Source: an uncultured Corynebacterium sp. | GTDB taxonomy: Bacteria > Actinomycetota > Actinomycetes > Mycobacteriales > Mycobacteriaceae | Direction of reading: 5' to 3' | DNA length: 64,000 nt | NCBI RefSeq assembly: GCF_902489365.1 | Contig: NZ_CABTZR010000001.1 | Location: 15,153-79,152 of the forward strand | Shown: positions 27,394 to 35,764 of the stretch, piece by piece | How positions within the stretch are numbered: position 1 is the stretch's first letter | Layout: every line of letters begins with the position of its first letter | Made by a program: the position numbers and the translations under genes | The notes under the pieces: model-generated | Seen by the model: only the letters and a program-made list of their open reading frames with translations | Told to the model about the DNA's origin: nothing | Databases searched by the model: none

Positions 27394-28332
27394 TTACTCC
27401 CGCACGCTACTTTCCTTATTAATTACTTCTTGCACCCCGGTAGCCGCCTTCTGGCGCCGCAGCCACCAAACTAGCCAACAACCAATAACAATCACCGCAG
27501 CTAGCAGCACAAACATCCACCACTGCCAGCCCGGGCCATGGGAGCCTTCAAACAACGTTTCTTCCCCCGGCTCTAAGGCCACCTGATGGCCACGCACCAA
27601 CAAGCGATGCGTATTGATCCCGTACGGGGTGCACGTAATCAACGTGACGTAATCCTTATTGGCGACTGGCCGCAGACTATCTACCTCACTCGGCAGAACC
27701 ACTTGTATGTCATCTACAACATACTTCATTTTATGGCCAGCAACCTGGATATAGAATGCATCGCCCTTAGCGGCCGAATTGAGGTGATCAAACATCGTCG
27801 AATTTGATAGACCCGTGTGCCCGGTGATGACGGAATGAGTTCCTGCTCCTCCTACCGGCAAATCAGAGCCATACAAGTGCCCTAACCCACGCTGCAGTGT
27901 TTTGTCCGCAGTGCCATGAAACACCGGCAGATCGACGTCTATTGCTGGGAACACGAGGCGGGCCATCGCTTCGGTCTCACCCAACTGTTCCAGGTAAGCC
28001 TCATAATCGGGATTATCCACACCGATACGGTTCAGCCACGGATCCAAGATCGGACCCGACGTATGCTCCTCGTTGTACGCATGCGCAGCATCCCATACGG
28101 AGTCCTGCACCTGCGCCGGTGTCTCTTTGTCCAGTCGCGCATACTCTTGCGCCACCCGTGAGGCATTCCAGTTGTTCCAGGCGGTCGAGACCACTGGGTA
28201 CAGCATCACCAACAACCCGACGACAACGATTACCGCCGGAAGAGCTAAGCCTCCACGGCGCCTGTGCCGCCTGCCAGTTTCTTGGCCTACCACCGAAGTC
28301 AACGACCCGCACCACCCAAAACAATGCCCCAC
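27394..28332 (-). CDS. Class C pilin-polymerising sortase of the operon
   Basis: 312 residues if started at the GTG at 28332; a TTG at 28302 is an alternative and neither has a strong ribosome-binding site. After a basic stretch comes a membrane helix (VIVVVGLLVMLYPVVST), then the catalytic domain: His in VITGHTGLSNSTMFD, Cys in TLITCTPYGINTHRLL and Arg in VRGH, with a C-terminal membrane helix and RRQK. It should polymerise the major pilin encoded upstream through its pilin-motif lysine. It lies between the major and base pilin genes, as srtB does in the C. diphtheriae spaD cluster. Confidence 0.88.
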   Translation of the reverse strand: MGHCFGWCGSLTSVVGQETGRRHRRRGGLALPAVIVVVGLLVMLYPVVSTAWNNWNASRVAQEYARLDKETPAQVQDSVWDAAHAYNEEHTSGPILDPWLNRIGVDNPDYEAYLEQLGETEAMARLVFPAIDVDLPVFHGTADKTLQRGLGHLYGSDLPVGGAGTHSVITGHTGLSNSTMFDHLNSAAKGDAFYIQVAGHKMKYVVDDIQVVLPSEVDSLRPVANKDYVTLITCTPYGINTHRLLVRGHQVALEPGEETLFEGSHGPGWQWWMFVLLAAVIVIGCWLVWWLRRQKAATGVQEVINKESSVRE

Positions 28333-28412
28333 GCGCTAGCGCAGCGCGACCGGGATTACAACGAAAGATAAAGATAGGGACCGGAATCTACGCCTAGTCC
28401 AGTCCCCTCATT

Positions 28413-28475
28413 GGGTCGGGCGGCCTACCTTGGCTACCCGACCCGCAGCGCAGACCACCATGGACAGTCTGCGCT
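28413..28475 (-). promoter_or_regulatory. Two perfect hairpins between the major pilin and the sortase gene
   Basis: Downstream of the pilin stop, RNA from the minus strand meets first a 9-bp perfect stem (28475-28467 with 28055-equivalent arm 28455-28447: AGCGCAGAC/GTCTGCGCT, loop 11) and then an 8-bp perfect stem (28444-28437 with 28420-28413: GGGTCGGG/CCCGACCC, loop 16). Neither has a U-run. Such structures could act as attenuators or mRNA-stabilising elements, keeping the major pilin transcript more abundant than the sortase and minor-pilin part of the operon. Confidence 0.6.
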
Positions 28476-28495
28476 ACCGGAACTACGCCCGGCTA

Positions 28496-29959
28496 TTAGT
28501 TACGCGCGGTACGACGAGCGAACCAAGCACCTGCCGCAACAATCGCTGCACCGATAGCTGCCAGGATGCCCACACCGGCGCCACCAGTCATCGGCAGGTT
28601 CGGGGTGTCGCGCTTGACGTTCTCAATCTCTGATACGAGGGTGATGGCATCGTCGCCCTCACCGGTCTTCGCGATATTCTCGCGGGTGAAGTCAATCTCG
28701 GTAACGTTCTTCTCCGGCAGTACATAACCAGCCGGAGCCTTGGTCTCCTTCAGACAGAACTTCTTCGTAGCCGGTGCTTCCTTGTTGTCCTCGAAATCCG
28801 TGACGTGCAGACCGTCGATGGTGATGGTGCCATCGGTACCCGTGGTCCATTTGTCCTGTTCCTTGACAGTCAGCTTCGCGCCCAAGTTAGCTGCCGAGGT
28901 GCACTGGTAGAGCTCAAACTCAGCGCCTTCCAGGACCTTGCCAGTCTCCTTGCCATCCTTCTTCACAACCTTCAGCTTGCCGTGGTAGGTCACGACCTCG
29001 TTGGTCTTGTTCGTGACCTCGTTACCGGTATTCGGGTTGTTGAAGATGACGTCAGCCTGGTTCTTCAGCTCAGTGGTGTCGCCAACCTCCTTGCGCTTAA
29101 CCTCGAAAGTCAGGGACATTTTGTCACCGGACTTGACCTTGGCAAGACCAGCATCGGTCAGCTTCACGACAAGCTTGTTGCCGTTCTCAGCGGGGTTGTT
29201 CACGGAATAGTCGCCGGCCTCAAGAACGGTGTCGCCGGCCTTGACCTCGGTAACCTGCTGGAAGTCCAGGCGCTTGTCCAGCTGATCCTCGAAACGGAAA
29301 GCAGTCAGCTTCTTGCCTTCGCCCCAGGTTGGGGCATCCGCATTGATGGTGTAGGAGTAGGCGTCCTGGATGTTCTTATCCGCATCCTTAACGGTCTTCT
29401 CGGTCTTGGTTTCCGTGTTCTTCGGGTAGGCCACAACATCGTAGTTCCACGCGTCGGAGGCCTCGTTAACCATCGGCACCGACACGATGAACGGAGCACC
29501 AGAAACGATGCCAGCCGGAGCGCCGGTCTCCTCAACGAGGTAGATGCCCAACGGAAGATCAGTGAAGGCTACCTTGCCCTCAGCATCGGTGGTCAGCTCG
29601 AACGTCGTGTTAGTCTTGTTTTCGTCCTTGACATCTGCAGCCGACTTCGGGAAGGTCGACCAGTCACCATTCTGCAGGTCGTAGTCAAGCTTGGTGATCT
29701 TGTAAGTCACACCAGAAAGAGGGTCACCCGGTACGTTCCCCATCTCCCCACCGGTCGCGGGGGTGTCGGACTCAGCACCCTTCTTCTTGTAGAGGGTAAT
29801 CGAACCCTTCTTGCTGAAATCGATGTTTGCCTTGTTCACGGCACCCTGCTCAACGGCAGGTGCTTCCTCGGCCAGGGCGCCCGGAGCGGAGATTCCCAGG
29901 GAGAGGCCTACGACTGCTGCGAAAGTGACCGAACGAGCGGTACGAGAGATCTTGTTCAC
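28496..29959 (-). CDS. Major pilin, LPMTG-anchored (SpaD/SpaH-like)
   Basis: 487 residues from GTG 29959, preceded by AAAGGAC; the frame is open to 30097 but the extra codons do not resemble a signal peptide. Signal peptide cleavage is likely after GALAEEA. The pilin motif lysine is K180 in AWNYDVVAYPKN, which attacks the next subunit's threonyl-sortase intermediate. The E-box is CLKETKAPAGYVLP (glutamate 405), which normally catalyses the internal isopeptide bond. Two to three CnaB-like domains precede LPMTG (455-459), a helix and RRTARN. All shaft-pilin features are present, so this is the pilus backbone, first gene of the operon. Confidence 0.93.
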   Translation of the reverse strand: MNKISRTARSVTFAAVVGLSLGISAPGALAEEAPAVEQGAVNKANIDFSKKGSITLYKKKGAESDTPATGGEMGNVPGDPLSGVTYKITKLDYDLQNGDWSTFPKSAADVKDENKTNTTFELTTDAEGKVAFTDLPLGIYLVEETGAPAGIVSGAPFIVSVPMVNEASDAWNYDVVAYPKNTETKTEKTVKDADKNIQDAYSYTINADAPTWGEGKKLTAFRFEDQLDKRLDFQQVTEVKAGDTVLEAGDYSVNNPAENGNKLVVKLTDAGLAKVKSGDKMSLTFEVKRKEVGDTTELKNQADVIFNNPNTGNEVTNKTNEVVTYHGKLKVVKKDGKETGKVLEGAEFELYQCTSAANLGAKLTVKEQDKWTTGTDGTITIDGLHVTDFEDNKEAPATKKFCLKETKAPAGYVLPEKNVTEIDFTRENIAKTGEGDDAITLVSEIENVKRDTPNLPMTGGAGVGILAAIGAAIVAAGAWFARRTARN

Positions 29960-30241
29960 GGAAACAGGTCCTTTACATGAGTTGTGTAATGAGACACCGC
30001 GCCTCATCAGCTGTACGCAATCCACTCCACACGGTTTACACACCATGGCCCGGCCCATCGCTAAGAGTCTTTCACCCACATAGAGCGACGTCCCCAAGAA
30101 GGTAAGGCACCTACCCGGGCCCCTAGCCTAAGTAACGGTAGCCTGTGGATTACATAGCTAGACCCTATACCTAGAAGAAGAAATGCGATATCGAACAAAT
30201 GCCCGCTTCCCATAAAACCAGCTAGCCCTCTCAAGTAATCG

Positions 30242-30252
30242 CCCCCCCCCCC
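30242..30252. repeat. 11-nt homopolymeric C tract (G on the transcribed sense) in the pilus leader
   Basis: Eleven consecutive C residues on the plus strand, read as G11 in the direction of the pilus operon. It begins 12 bases downstream of the candidate TATAAT, close to the expected transcription start. Tracts of this length slip during replication in many bacteria, so tract length could differ between cells and alter expression. Confidence 0.8.
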
Positions 30253-30264
30253 GCGCAGATAATA

Positions 30265-30287
30265 ATTATATTCGCAGTTAAACTGCG
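30265..30287 (-). promoter_or_regulatory. Candidate pilus promoter: TATAAT with a 15-bp dyad upstream
   Basis: On the minus strand the -10 hexamer TATAAT is at 30270-30265. Immediately upstream, CGCAGTT-N-AACTGCG (30287-30273) is a perfect palindrome that would fill the spacer between the -10 and -35 boxes. No strong -35 is visible. A dyad in the spacer is the arrangement bound by MerR-type activators, and also by some repressors. Confidence 0.5.
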
Positions 30288-30331
30288 GTATTGGTAGCTG
30301 CCATTCCACTTTGAGTGATATCGACCTCACC

Positions 30332-30347
30332 GCCCCCTTACGGGGGC
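30332..30347. terminator. Compact GCCCCC/GGGGGC hairpin
   Basis: A six-base perfect stem with loop TTAC. It lies 53 bases beyond the stop of the small frame at 30400 on the minus strand and could end the ABC transporter transcript before the pilus promoter. There is no T-run on either side, so it is only a possible terminator. Confidence 0.35.
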
Positions 30348-30399
30348 TCTAGCAGCCTTGCCCAGGCACATTGGTGGCAACTATCTCACTGCGAAACGC

Positions 30400-30549
30400 T
30401 TACCAAGAGCGCCATGCAACCACCAGCACAACCATTAACACTGTCAATATCGCCAGGTAGACGTGAATCTTCATGGGCAACCACTGGGGCGCGGCAAGAA
30501 GGTACCTCAGGACAATCCCGAAGCCATATATTTTCTCGGTCTTTAACAA
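30400..30549 (-). CDS. Possible small membrane protein or gene remnant (49 aa)
   Basis: A short frame downstream of the ABC exporter, starting at TTG 30549 (GGAG two bases before it) or at ATG 30474. The longer form reads with a charged start (LLKTEKIYGFG) and ends MKIHVYLAILTVLMVVLVV-AWRSW, a clear membrane helix with aromatic/basic ends. The even hydrophobic patterning makes chance less likely, but the start is poor. It could be a small membrane protein acting with the exporter, or the C-terminal remnant of a lost membrane protein. Confidence 0.3.
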   Translation of the reverse strand: MLKTEKIYGFGIVLRYLLAAPQWLPMKIHVYLAILTVLMVVLVVAWRSW

Positions 30550-30595
30550 ACTCCAGATAGAAAGCTAACATCCCTAGGTTTCTTGGCGGGGCTCT

Positions 30596-32380
30596 CTAAG
30601 AACGATCACCAGTAGTTTTCGCGGCACGAAGGAGCGCCGCATAAGCGCCGTCGCGGGCCAGCAGCTCAGCGTGGGTGCCGCGCTCGGCCACGCGGCCGGC
30701 GTCGAGGACGACGATCTGGTCGGCATCGCGGATGGTGGACAGGCGGTGCGCGATGACCAGGCGGGTGGCGTCCGCACCAAGCACTGCTTCCTGGATAGCG
30801 CGCTCCGTTTCGTTGTCCAGGGCCGAGGTGGCCTCATCCAGGATGAGCACCTGCGGTCGGCGCAGCAGCGTGCGGGCAAGCGAGAGGCGCTGCTGCTCAC
30901 CGCCGGAGAAACGGTAGCCGCGCGAGCCTACGAGAGTATCGAGTCCCTCGGGAAGCGCGGCGATGACCTCGTCCACGCGGGCGGAGTGCAGGGCCGCCCA
31001 CATCTGTTCTTCACTCGCCTCCGGCTGCGCGAAGAGGAGGTTCTCCCGCACCGTGCAGTGGATCAAGTAGGTCTCTTGGGAGACCACGCCAATAACCTCC
31101 GCGCGCTGCTCCGGCGGAATGTCACGCAGGTCGACTCCGCCCAGGCGCACGGAGCCGGTGGTCGGGTCAGCCAAGCGCGCCATAAGTGCAGCGACGGTGG
31201 ACTTGCCGGAACCGGTATGCCCCACCAGGGCGGTGGTGGTATGGGCGGGGATGGAAAGGGAGACGTCGGAAAGCGCGTCGGTGTCGGTGCCGGGGTAGCG
31301 GTAGGAGACGTTGTGGAGGGTGAGGGAGGCGTCGGCAAGCTGGGCGGGCTCGGTGGCCTCAGTGAGATCGGGCTCCAGGTCCAGGTACTCAAAGATGCGG
31401 CTGAACAGCGCCATCGACGCCACCCACTGCGCGCCCACGTTAAGCAGGCCAGTGATGGGGCGGAAGATCTGGGTCTGCAGGGTGGAAAAGGCGATGAGCG
31501 TGCCAATCGTAATCCCCGGACGCAGGCCGGCCACCAGGTAAATCAGGGCTGGCATGACCCCGAAAATGATTTGCGTCAGCGCCATGCGCCAGCGCCCGGC
31601 CAGCTGTGATTCGAGCTCCAGTCGGATGAGGGAGCGGGAGGTTTTCTCAAACGTGTCATAGACGCGCTCCTGAGCACCCAACGTGGCCGCCAGACGCATA
31701 CCGGAAACGGACAGATTCTCCGAAATGGTCTGCTGCAATGTCGCCTGCGCGCGGCTGTTTTTCTCCATGAGGCTGCGGCGCAGCACGGCGGCGCGGCGGG
31801 TGAGCCACACGGCGGGTGGCAGCACCACCAGGGACAACAGCGAGAGGGTGGGCGAAAGCGCCACCATCGCCACCAGGGTGGCCACCGTCATGGTGAGGTT
31901 GCTGGCCACGGACGTCGCGGTGGTGGTGACCATGCCGCGCATCGCTGCGATGTCATTAGTCAGGCGCGATTGAATCTCACCGCCGCGGTTATTGGTAAAG
32001 AACTGCAGCGATTGGCGCTGCAGGTTGGCAAAGACCTGCGTGCGCAGCTCGTGCATGATGGTGTGCCCCACCCGCGCGGATAAAAAGGACTGGATAACGC
32101 CAATGGCCTGAGAGACCACGGTGATGGCCAGCATGCCACCCACCAGCCACAGAAGCAGCGTGGTGTCGTGCTCAGGAATCGCCTCGTCCACGGTGCGGCG
32201 CACCAAGAAAGGCTGCACCACGGTCAGCCCAGAAGTCGCGATGATGAGCGCAACCACCAGCAGCAGCGTGCCGCGGTGGGCTGCGAAAAGGCCGGCGACG
32301 CGACCAAACTTCACTGGGTGCTGGGCCAGCTGATCGACGTCCGCCGGGTCCTTCACCGCGGTGTGCATCGGCCGGGTCAT
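30596..32380 (-). CDS. Homodimer-type ABC exporter (ATPase-permease)
   Basis: 594 residues. A six-helix exporter domain (~25-330) and a full-consensus ATPase domain: Walker A GHTGSGKST (~388), signature FSGGEQQRLSLARTLL, Walker B VLILDEATSALDNE, H-loop VIAHRLSTIRDAD. All catalytic residues are present, so unlike the pair at 5457-9119 it can work as a homodimer. MsbA/multidrug-like; substrate not predictable. Its start lies three bases after the VanW-family stop, suggesting an operon GH3-VanW-ABC exporter and a link to cell-wall or lipid export. Confidence 0.88.
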   Translation of the reverse strand: MTRPMHTAVKDPADVDQLAQHPVKFGRVAGLFAAHRGTLLLVVALIIATSGLTVVQPFLVRRTVDEAIPEHDTTLLLWLVGGMLAITVVSQAIGVIQSFLSARVGHTIMHELRTQVFANLQRQSLQFFTNNRGGEIQSRLTNDIAAMRGMVTTTATSVASNLTMTVATLVAMVALSPTLSLLSLVVLPPAVWLTRRAAVLRRSLMEKNSRAQATLQQTISENLSVSGMRLAATLGAQERVYDTFEKTSRSLIRLELESQLAGRWRMALTQIIFGVMPALIYLVAGLRPGITIGTLIAFSTLQTQIFRPITGLLNVGAQWVASMALFSRIFEYLDLEPDLTEATEPAQLADASLTLHNVSYRYPGTDTDALSDVSLSIPAHTTTALVGHTGSGKSTVAALMARLADPTTGSVRLGGVDLRDIPPEQRAEVIGVVSQETYLIHCTVRENLLFAQPEASEEQMWAALHSARVDEVIAALPEGLDTLVGSRGYRFSGGEQQRLSLARTLLRRPQVLILDEATSALDNETERAIQEAVLGADATRLVIAHRLSTIRDADQIVVLDAGRVAERGTHAELLARDGAYAALLRAAKTTGDRS

Positions 32381-32383
32381 GGC

Positions 32384-34075
32384 TTAACCGCAGGTAACGA
32401 TGGGCTGCGGGTCGTAGACCGTGGTGGTGGTCTCCCGGGAGATTTCCTTGCCGGACAAGTCCTTAATCACGCGGGTATCCGAGGTGGTAAAACCCGGCGC
32501 GCCGGAGGACGGCGAGCAGTCCTCGCTCACGGACTTGCGCTGCGGCTCGGTCTTGGCCCAGCGTCCGTTGTTGATGGACTCAACCTCGACAGTCTTGACG
32601 CCCTTGAAGCGCACGGTGATCTCGTCACCAAAGCTGGTTTCGATGCGCACCGGATGGTTGGAGGTGTTCTTGAACTGCAGGTCAATCGCGCCTTCATAGA
32701 CAGTGGCCTCGCGGCCGGCCGGGTAGCGCGAAATGTAATAGGAGTGCGGGGTGTGCGCGGTATCCTCCATGCCGGCGAAGTAGGCGGCGTTGTACAGGGT
32801 GGTGGCGAACTGAGAGATGCCACCGCCCACGGCCGTGCCCGCATGGCCGTCGATGATGATGCCGGATTCCACGTAGCCCTGCGCGGTGCCGCGCGGGCCG
32901 GTGTAGCCGTTGAGGGAGAAGGTCTCACCCGGGTTAACCACGGCACCATTGACTTGCTGGGCTACCAGCCGGATATTGGTGCCGGAGGCCCCAGAGAAAC
33001 CGCCGGTAGAAAACTCGGACACGGTGTCATCGAAGGTGGCCTTCTCCGCCATCTCCGTGGTGAAGTCCGCGGGGTCCGGCTTGTAGTCGGCATTCCATTC
33101 GCGGTCGTCCTCGCTGCTCACACGGTCCTCGAAGTCCTCGAGGGTCTTCTCCCAGTCGATGATGGAGCCATCCACCGAGGGCGTGATCTGCTTGTCGTTG
33201 CCGCTGAAGGAAATCTTGGCGTTGGTGCCGGGCACCTCGGAGCCTTGCATGCGCTCCTGGAAGAGCTCGCGCGCACGGTTCTTATCCACCTTGAGGCGCA
33301 GCTCGCCGTCCTCGGCGGCGATGGACACGAACTGGGAAATCTCCGGCTTGCGCAGGGTGCCGGCGGTGTTGTTCTCCCCCTTGAGGGTCAGCGGGTTATC
33401 CAGCGCGCGGGCGGCATCCCCGGTGCGCATGGCCTCAATCGCCTCATCATTAATCTGTGGTTCCACCACCATCGGCTCGACGTCTACGCCTTCGGGGTCG
33501 AGCCAGTGCTTCACGACGCCCTCGTGCAACTCTCCCTCTTCCACCACCTGGCCGAGCTTGGGTTTGGTCTCTTTGAGGGAGCCGTCGATAAGCTCCAGGT
33601 TTCCATCCTCCGGCTCGACCTTCAGCTCGTTGCCCACGCGCTCGAGCTGACCGGAGAGCTGGTTCTCATCGATGTCCACGGCCACAGGGATTTCCTGGGT
33701 GGGCTTGATGAAGCTGTACAGGCGCGAGAAGGGGTTCAGGGAAGCGTCGGGAATGCCGTCGACGGCTTTCTGATAATTCAGGCTTAGGCCGGAGTCTTGG
33801 GGGATAAGCTGCGAGCTTTTCTCCCCGGCACGGATATCCACGGGCTGGGCCGCGACGTCCCCGAGTTCCTGCTCCAGCTTCTCCACCGCGGCGGTGCGCT
33901 CCATGCGGGAGATGTCCACGCCGCCGACCGACGTCGCGCGCGGGACCTTGTGCTGGTTGGCCATGACGTCCCACGCATAGGCGATGCCGGCGATGAGTAT
34001 CAGGCCGACGAGCACGCCAAGGGCCACCTGGAGCCCCTTGCGTCGCTGTTGGCTGTGTCCGATTGCCTTTTTCAC
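32384..34075 (-). CDS. VanW family protein with PG-binding-type N-terminal domains
   Basis: 563 residues from GTG 34075 (reads as MKKAIGHSQQRRKG); the frame is open further upstream but would overlap the GH3 gene. One membrane helix (residues ~17-38) places the rest outside. Two alpha/beta domains like the peptidoglycan-binding_4 family (~55-330) precede the VanW domain (~375-510) with GTNIRLVAQQVNG, GFSGAS and GGGISQFATTLYNAAYFAG. VanW was first described in enterococcal vancomycin-resistance clusters, but its biochemical role is unknown and such proteins occur widely in sensitive actinobacteria, so this is no sign of resistance. Confidence 0.85.
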   Translation of the reverse strand: MKKAIGHSQQRRKGLQVALGVLVGLILIAGIAYAWDVMANQHKVPRATSVGGVDISRMERTAAVEKLEQELGDVAAQPVDIRAGEKSSQLIPQDSGLSLNYQKAVDGIPDASLNPFSRLYSFIKPTQEIPVAVDIDENQLSGQLERVGNELKVEPEDGNLELIDGSLKETKPKLGQVVEEGELHEGVVKHWLDPEGVDVEPMVVEPQINDEAIEAMRTGDAARALDNPLTLKGENNTAGTLRKPEISQFVSIAAEDGELRLKVDKNRARELFQERMQGSEVPGTNAKISFSGNDKQITPSVDGSIIDWEKTLEDFEDRVSSEDDREWNADYKPDPADFTTEMAEKATFDDTVSEFSTGGFSGASGTNIRLVAQQVNGAVVNPGETFSLNGYTGPRGTAQGYVESGIIIDGHAGTAVGGGISQFATTLYNAAYFAGMEDTAHTPHSYYISRYPAGREATVYEGAIDLQFKNTSNHPVRIETSFGDEITVRFKGVKTVEVESINNGRWAKTEPQRKSVSEDCSPSSGAPGFTTSDTRVIKDLSGKEISRETTTTVYDPQPIVTCG

Positions 34076-34109
34076 GTGTACGAGATTAACGGCTGCCAGC
34101 TGGTTTTTA

Positions 34110-35171
34110 CTAGTCGCCCTCTTGCTGGTCCACCACGTCGGCGGCTGCGTCGATGACCGCGTTGATGTCATCGTCGGTAGACCACAGCGGCATATCGGCG
34201 CCCGCTGCCAGCGCCGCGGCCACGGCCTCCGGCACGCTAAAACTATCCGATATGGAAGCCATTCCCCCCAGGTCATCGGTGTAAATCGTGCCCTCGAAAC
34301 CCAGTTCCTCGCGGGCCAGCTGATAGGCCTGCGGGTTAAGGGAGGCGGGCTCGTCCCCTAACCCAGGCACCACGAGGTGCCCCATCATGAGGGCCGCGTC
34401 CGGGGCTTGCGGGATTGCCGTGTGGAAAGGCACGAACTCGTGTCCGTACAGTTCTTCCAGCGGCGGGGTGACGGCCTCACCCAGGTGTGTGTCCCCGGAG
34501 GCACGCCCGTGGCCCGGGAAGTGCTTGAACACGGCCTTCACGCCGGCGGCCTGCAACCCGCGGGCAAAGGCCGCGCCATATTCGCCGGCGGCCTGTGGGG
34601 CGGTGGAGAAGGCGCGGTCACCGACGACTTCCAGGTCTCCCCCATCCACGTCGAGCACCGGGGCGAAGTCCACCGTCACGCCGTGGGCGCGCAGGCTCTG
34701 CCCGATTTCTGTGGCCAAGGCTTCAACCTCGTCCGGGCTATGCCCCTCCGCCATGGCCTGCGGGGAGGGGTAGTCGCCCAAGATTTCAGAGAAGCGCTGC
34801 ACGCGCCCGCCTTCGAAATCGATGGACACCTCAAAGTCACGGCCCATCTCCTCGCGCAAAGCGTTCACTCCCCGCGGGCCATCGCTGAGCAGCTCCGGGT
34901 CGGCCCAGCTCGGGATAAAGAGCCCACCCACGCCGGCTTCCAGCTTCACGCGGGCATCCTCGTAGTTCAGCGCCGGCGGCATGAGCTTGGCGGCAGCGCG
35001 GGCGCGGACGTCCTCGGGCGCGGCATCGTGTTCTGCCGCGTCCCCCGACGCGGCGCTCGAGGCCGCGGCGCTGGTTTCGCTAGGCGGGGCGTCGGAAAGC
35101 ACAGGCTCCTCACTACACGCGCTCAGCGCACAGGTAGCACTCAACAGGAGGGCGGGCATTGCTTTTCTCAT
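34110..35171 (-). CDS. Lipoprotein glycoside hydrolase family 3 (NagZ-like beta-N-acetylhexosaminidase)
   Basis: 353 residues. Lipobox LSACS (Cys ~19) then an Ala/Ser linker and a GH3 barrel. KHFPGHGRASGDTHLGEAV is the NagZ loop with the catalytic Asp/His dyad, and TIYTDDLGGMAS holds the nucleophile aspartate (~317). The enzyme should remove N-acetylglucosamine from peptidoglycan fragments, but as an outer-surface lipoprotein it would act outside the cell, unlike cytoplasmic E. coli NagZ. A GTG two codons upstream of the chosen ATG is an alternative start. The VanW gene follows 34 bases downstream. Confidence 0.88.
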   Translation of the reverse strand: MRKAMPALLLSATCALSACSEEPVLSDAPPSETSAAASSAASGDAAEHDAAPEDVRARAAAKLMPPALNYEDARVKLEAGVGGLFIPSWADPELLSDGPRGVNALREEMGRDFEVSIDFEGGRVQRFSEILGDYPSPQAMAEGHSPDEVEALATEIGQSLRAHGVTVDFAPVLDVDGGDLEVVGDRAFSTAPQAAGEYGAAFARGLQAAGVKAVFKHFPGHGRASGDTHLGEAVTPPLEELYGHEFVPFHTAIPQAPDAALMMGHLVVPGLGDEPASLNPQAYQLAREELGFEGTIYTDDLGGMASISDSFSVPEAVAAALAAGADMPLWSTDDDINAVIDAAADVVDQQEGD

Positions 35172-35229
35172 GCCCACCAGTGTGCCTGAAGCACCCGCGC
35201 GGGAAACAAGCGGTTGTTAGGATGGTCAC

Positions 35230-35733
35230 ATGAATAACGGAGAGACCATGCTCATTGCCTATGACGGCTCCGACCGCGCCGACCGCGCCCTCGAGTACGC
35301 CGCGCGGCTCCTGCGCCCCACCGACGTCGAAATCCTCACCGCCTGGGAGCCGTCCGCACGCCAGGCCGCCCGCGCGGTCAGCCGCACCGGGCTGCACCAA
35401 TCCACGGTCTCACCGGACAGCGTGGAGGATGACCCGGCCTATGAAGAGGCCCTCGCCATCTGCCACCACGGAATTGCCAAGGCCGAGTCCCTCGGCCTGC
35501 GCGGCCATGCCCACCTGGTGGAATCAGTGACGACGATTCAGAGCGCGATTGTCGACGCCGCCCACGAACTCGACATCGACGTTATCGTCACCGGCACCCG
35601 CGCGCTCACCGGCTTCCGCTCCTTGTGGACGAATTCCACGGCGGAGTACATCGTGCGCAACGCCGGTCTCCCAGTCTTCATCGTGCCGCCGGAGAACGAC
35701 GATGAGGACGACGCGGAAGAAAGCGACTCCTAA
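35230..35733 (+). CDS. Universal stress protein (UspA family)
   Basis: 167 residues, one Usp domain. MLIAYDGSDRADRALEYAAR is the first strand and helix. The ATP-binding loop would be GTRALTGFRSLWTNS-TAEYIVRNA: the usual G-2x-G-9x-G(S/T) pattern is partly kept (GTR..TGF) but not fully canonical, so nucleotide binding is uncertain. The C-terminus is acidic (NDDEDDAEESD). It is the first gene of a cluster with DUF2613 and aftD. Confidence 0.85.
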   Translation: MNNGETMLIAYDGSDRADRALEYAARLLRPTDVEILTAWEPSARQAARAVSRTGLHQSTVSPDSVEDDPAYEEALAICHHGIAKAESLGLRGHAHLVESVTTIQSAIVDAAHELDIDVIVTGTRALTGFRSLWTNSTAEYIVRNAGLPVFIVPPENDDEDDAEESDS

Positions 35734-35764
35734 AGGCAGCTTTTAGCTGCTAGAATCTGGCGCC

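Larger units (their letters stand above)
29960..30399 (-). other. Long control region and leader of the pilus operon
   Basis: This 440-base stretch holds no convincing gene. It contains the candidate promoter, dyad and homopolymer tract listed separately, a roughly 300-base untranslated leader down to the pilin GTG, and a hairpin at 30332-30347 that could end the upstream ABC transporter transcript. Its base composition is clearly more AT-rich around 30140-30290 than the flanking genes. An 89-codon frame crossing the region lacks a ribosome-binding site and crosses the homopolymer, so I do not call it. Confidence 0.6.

Noticed and set aside
29960..30097. 46-residue N-terminal extension of the major pilin
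   Set aside because: The extension is Cys-rich and does not look like a signal peptide, whereas the GTG at 29959 follows AAAGGAC and starts a normal signal sequence.
30061..30330. 89-codon minus-strand frame across the poly-C tract
   Set aside because: No ribosome-binding site, crosses the homopolymer and the candidate promoter, and the sequence has no family features.
21551..30600. Pilus locus as an integrated island using tRNA-Gly as attachment site
   Set aside because: I found no second copy of the tRNA 3' end, no integrase gene and no direct repeats at the other border.
32384..34075. VanW as evidence of vancomycin resistance
   Set aside because: No vanHAX or regulator genes; VanW-domain proteins are common in sensitive actinobacteria.
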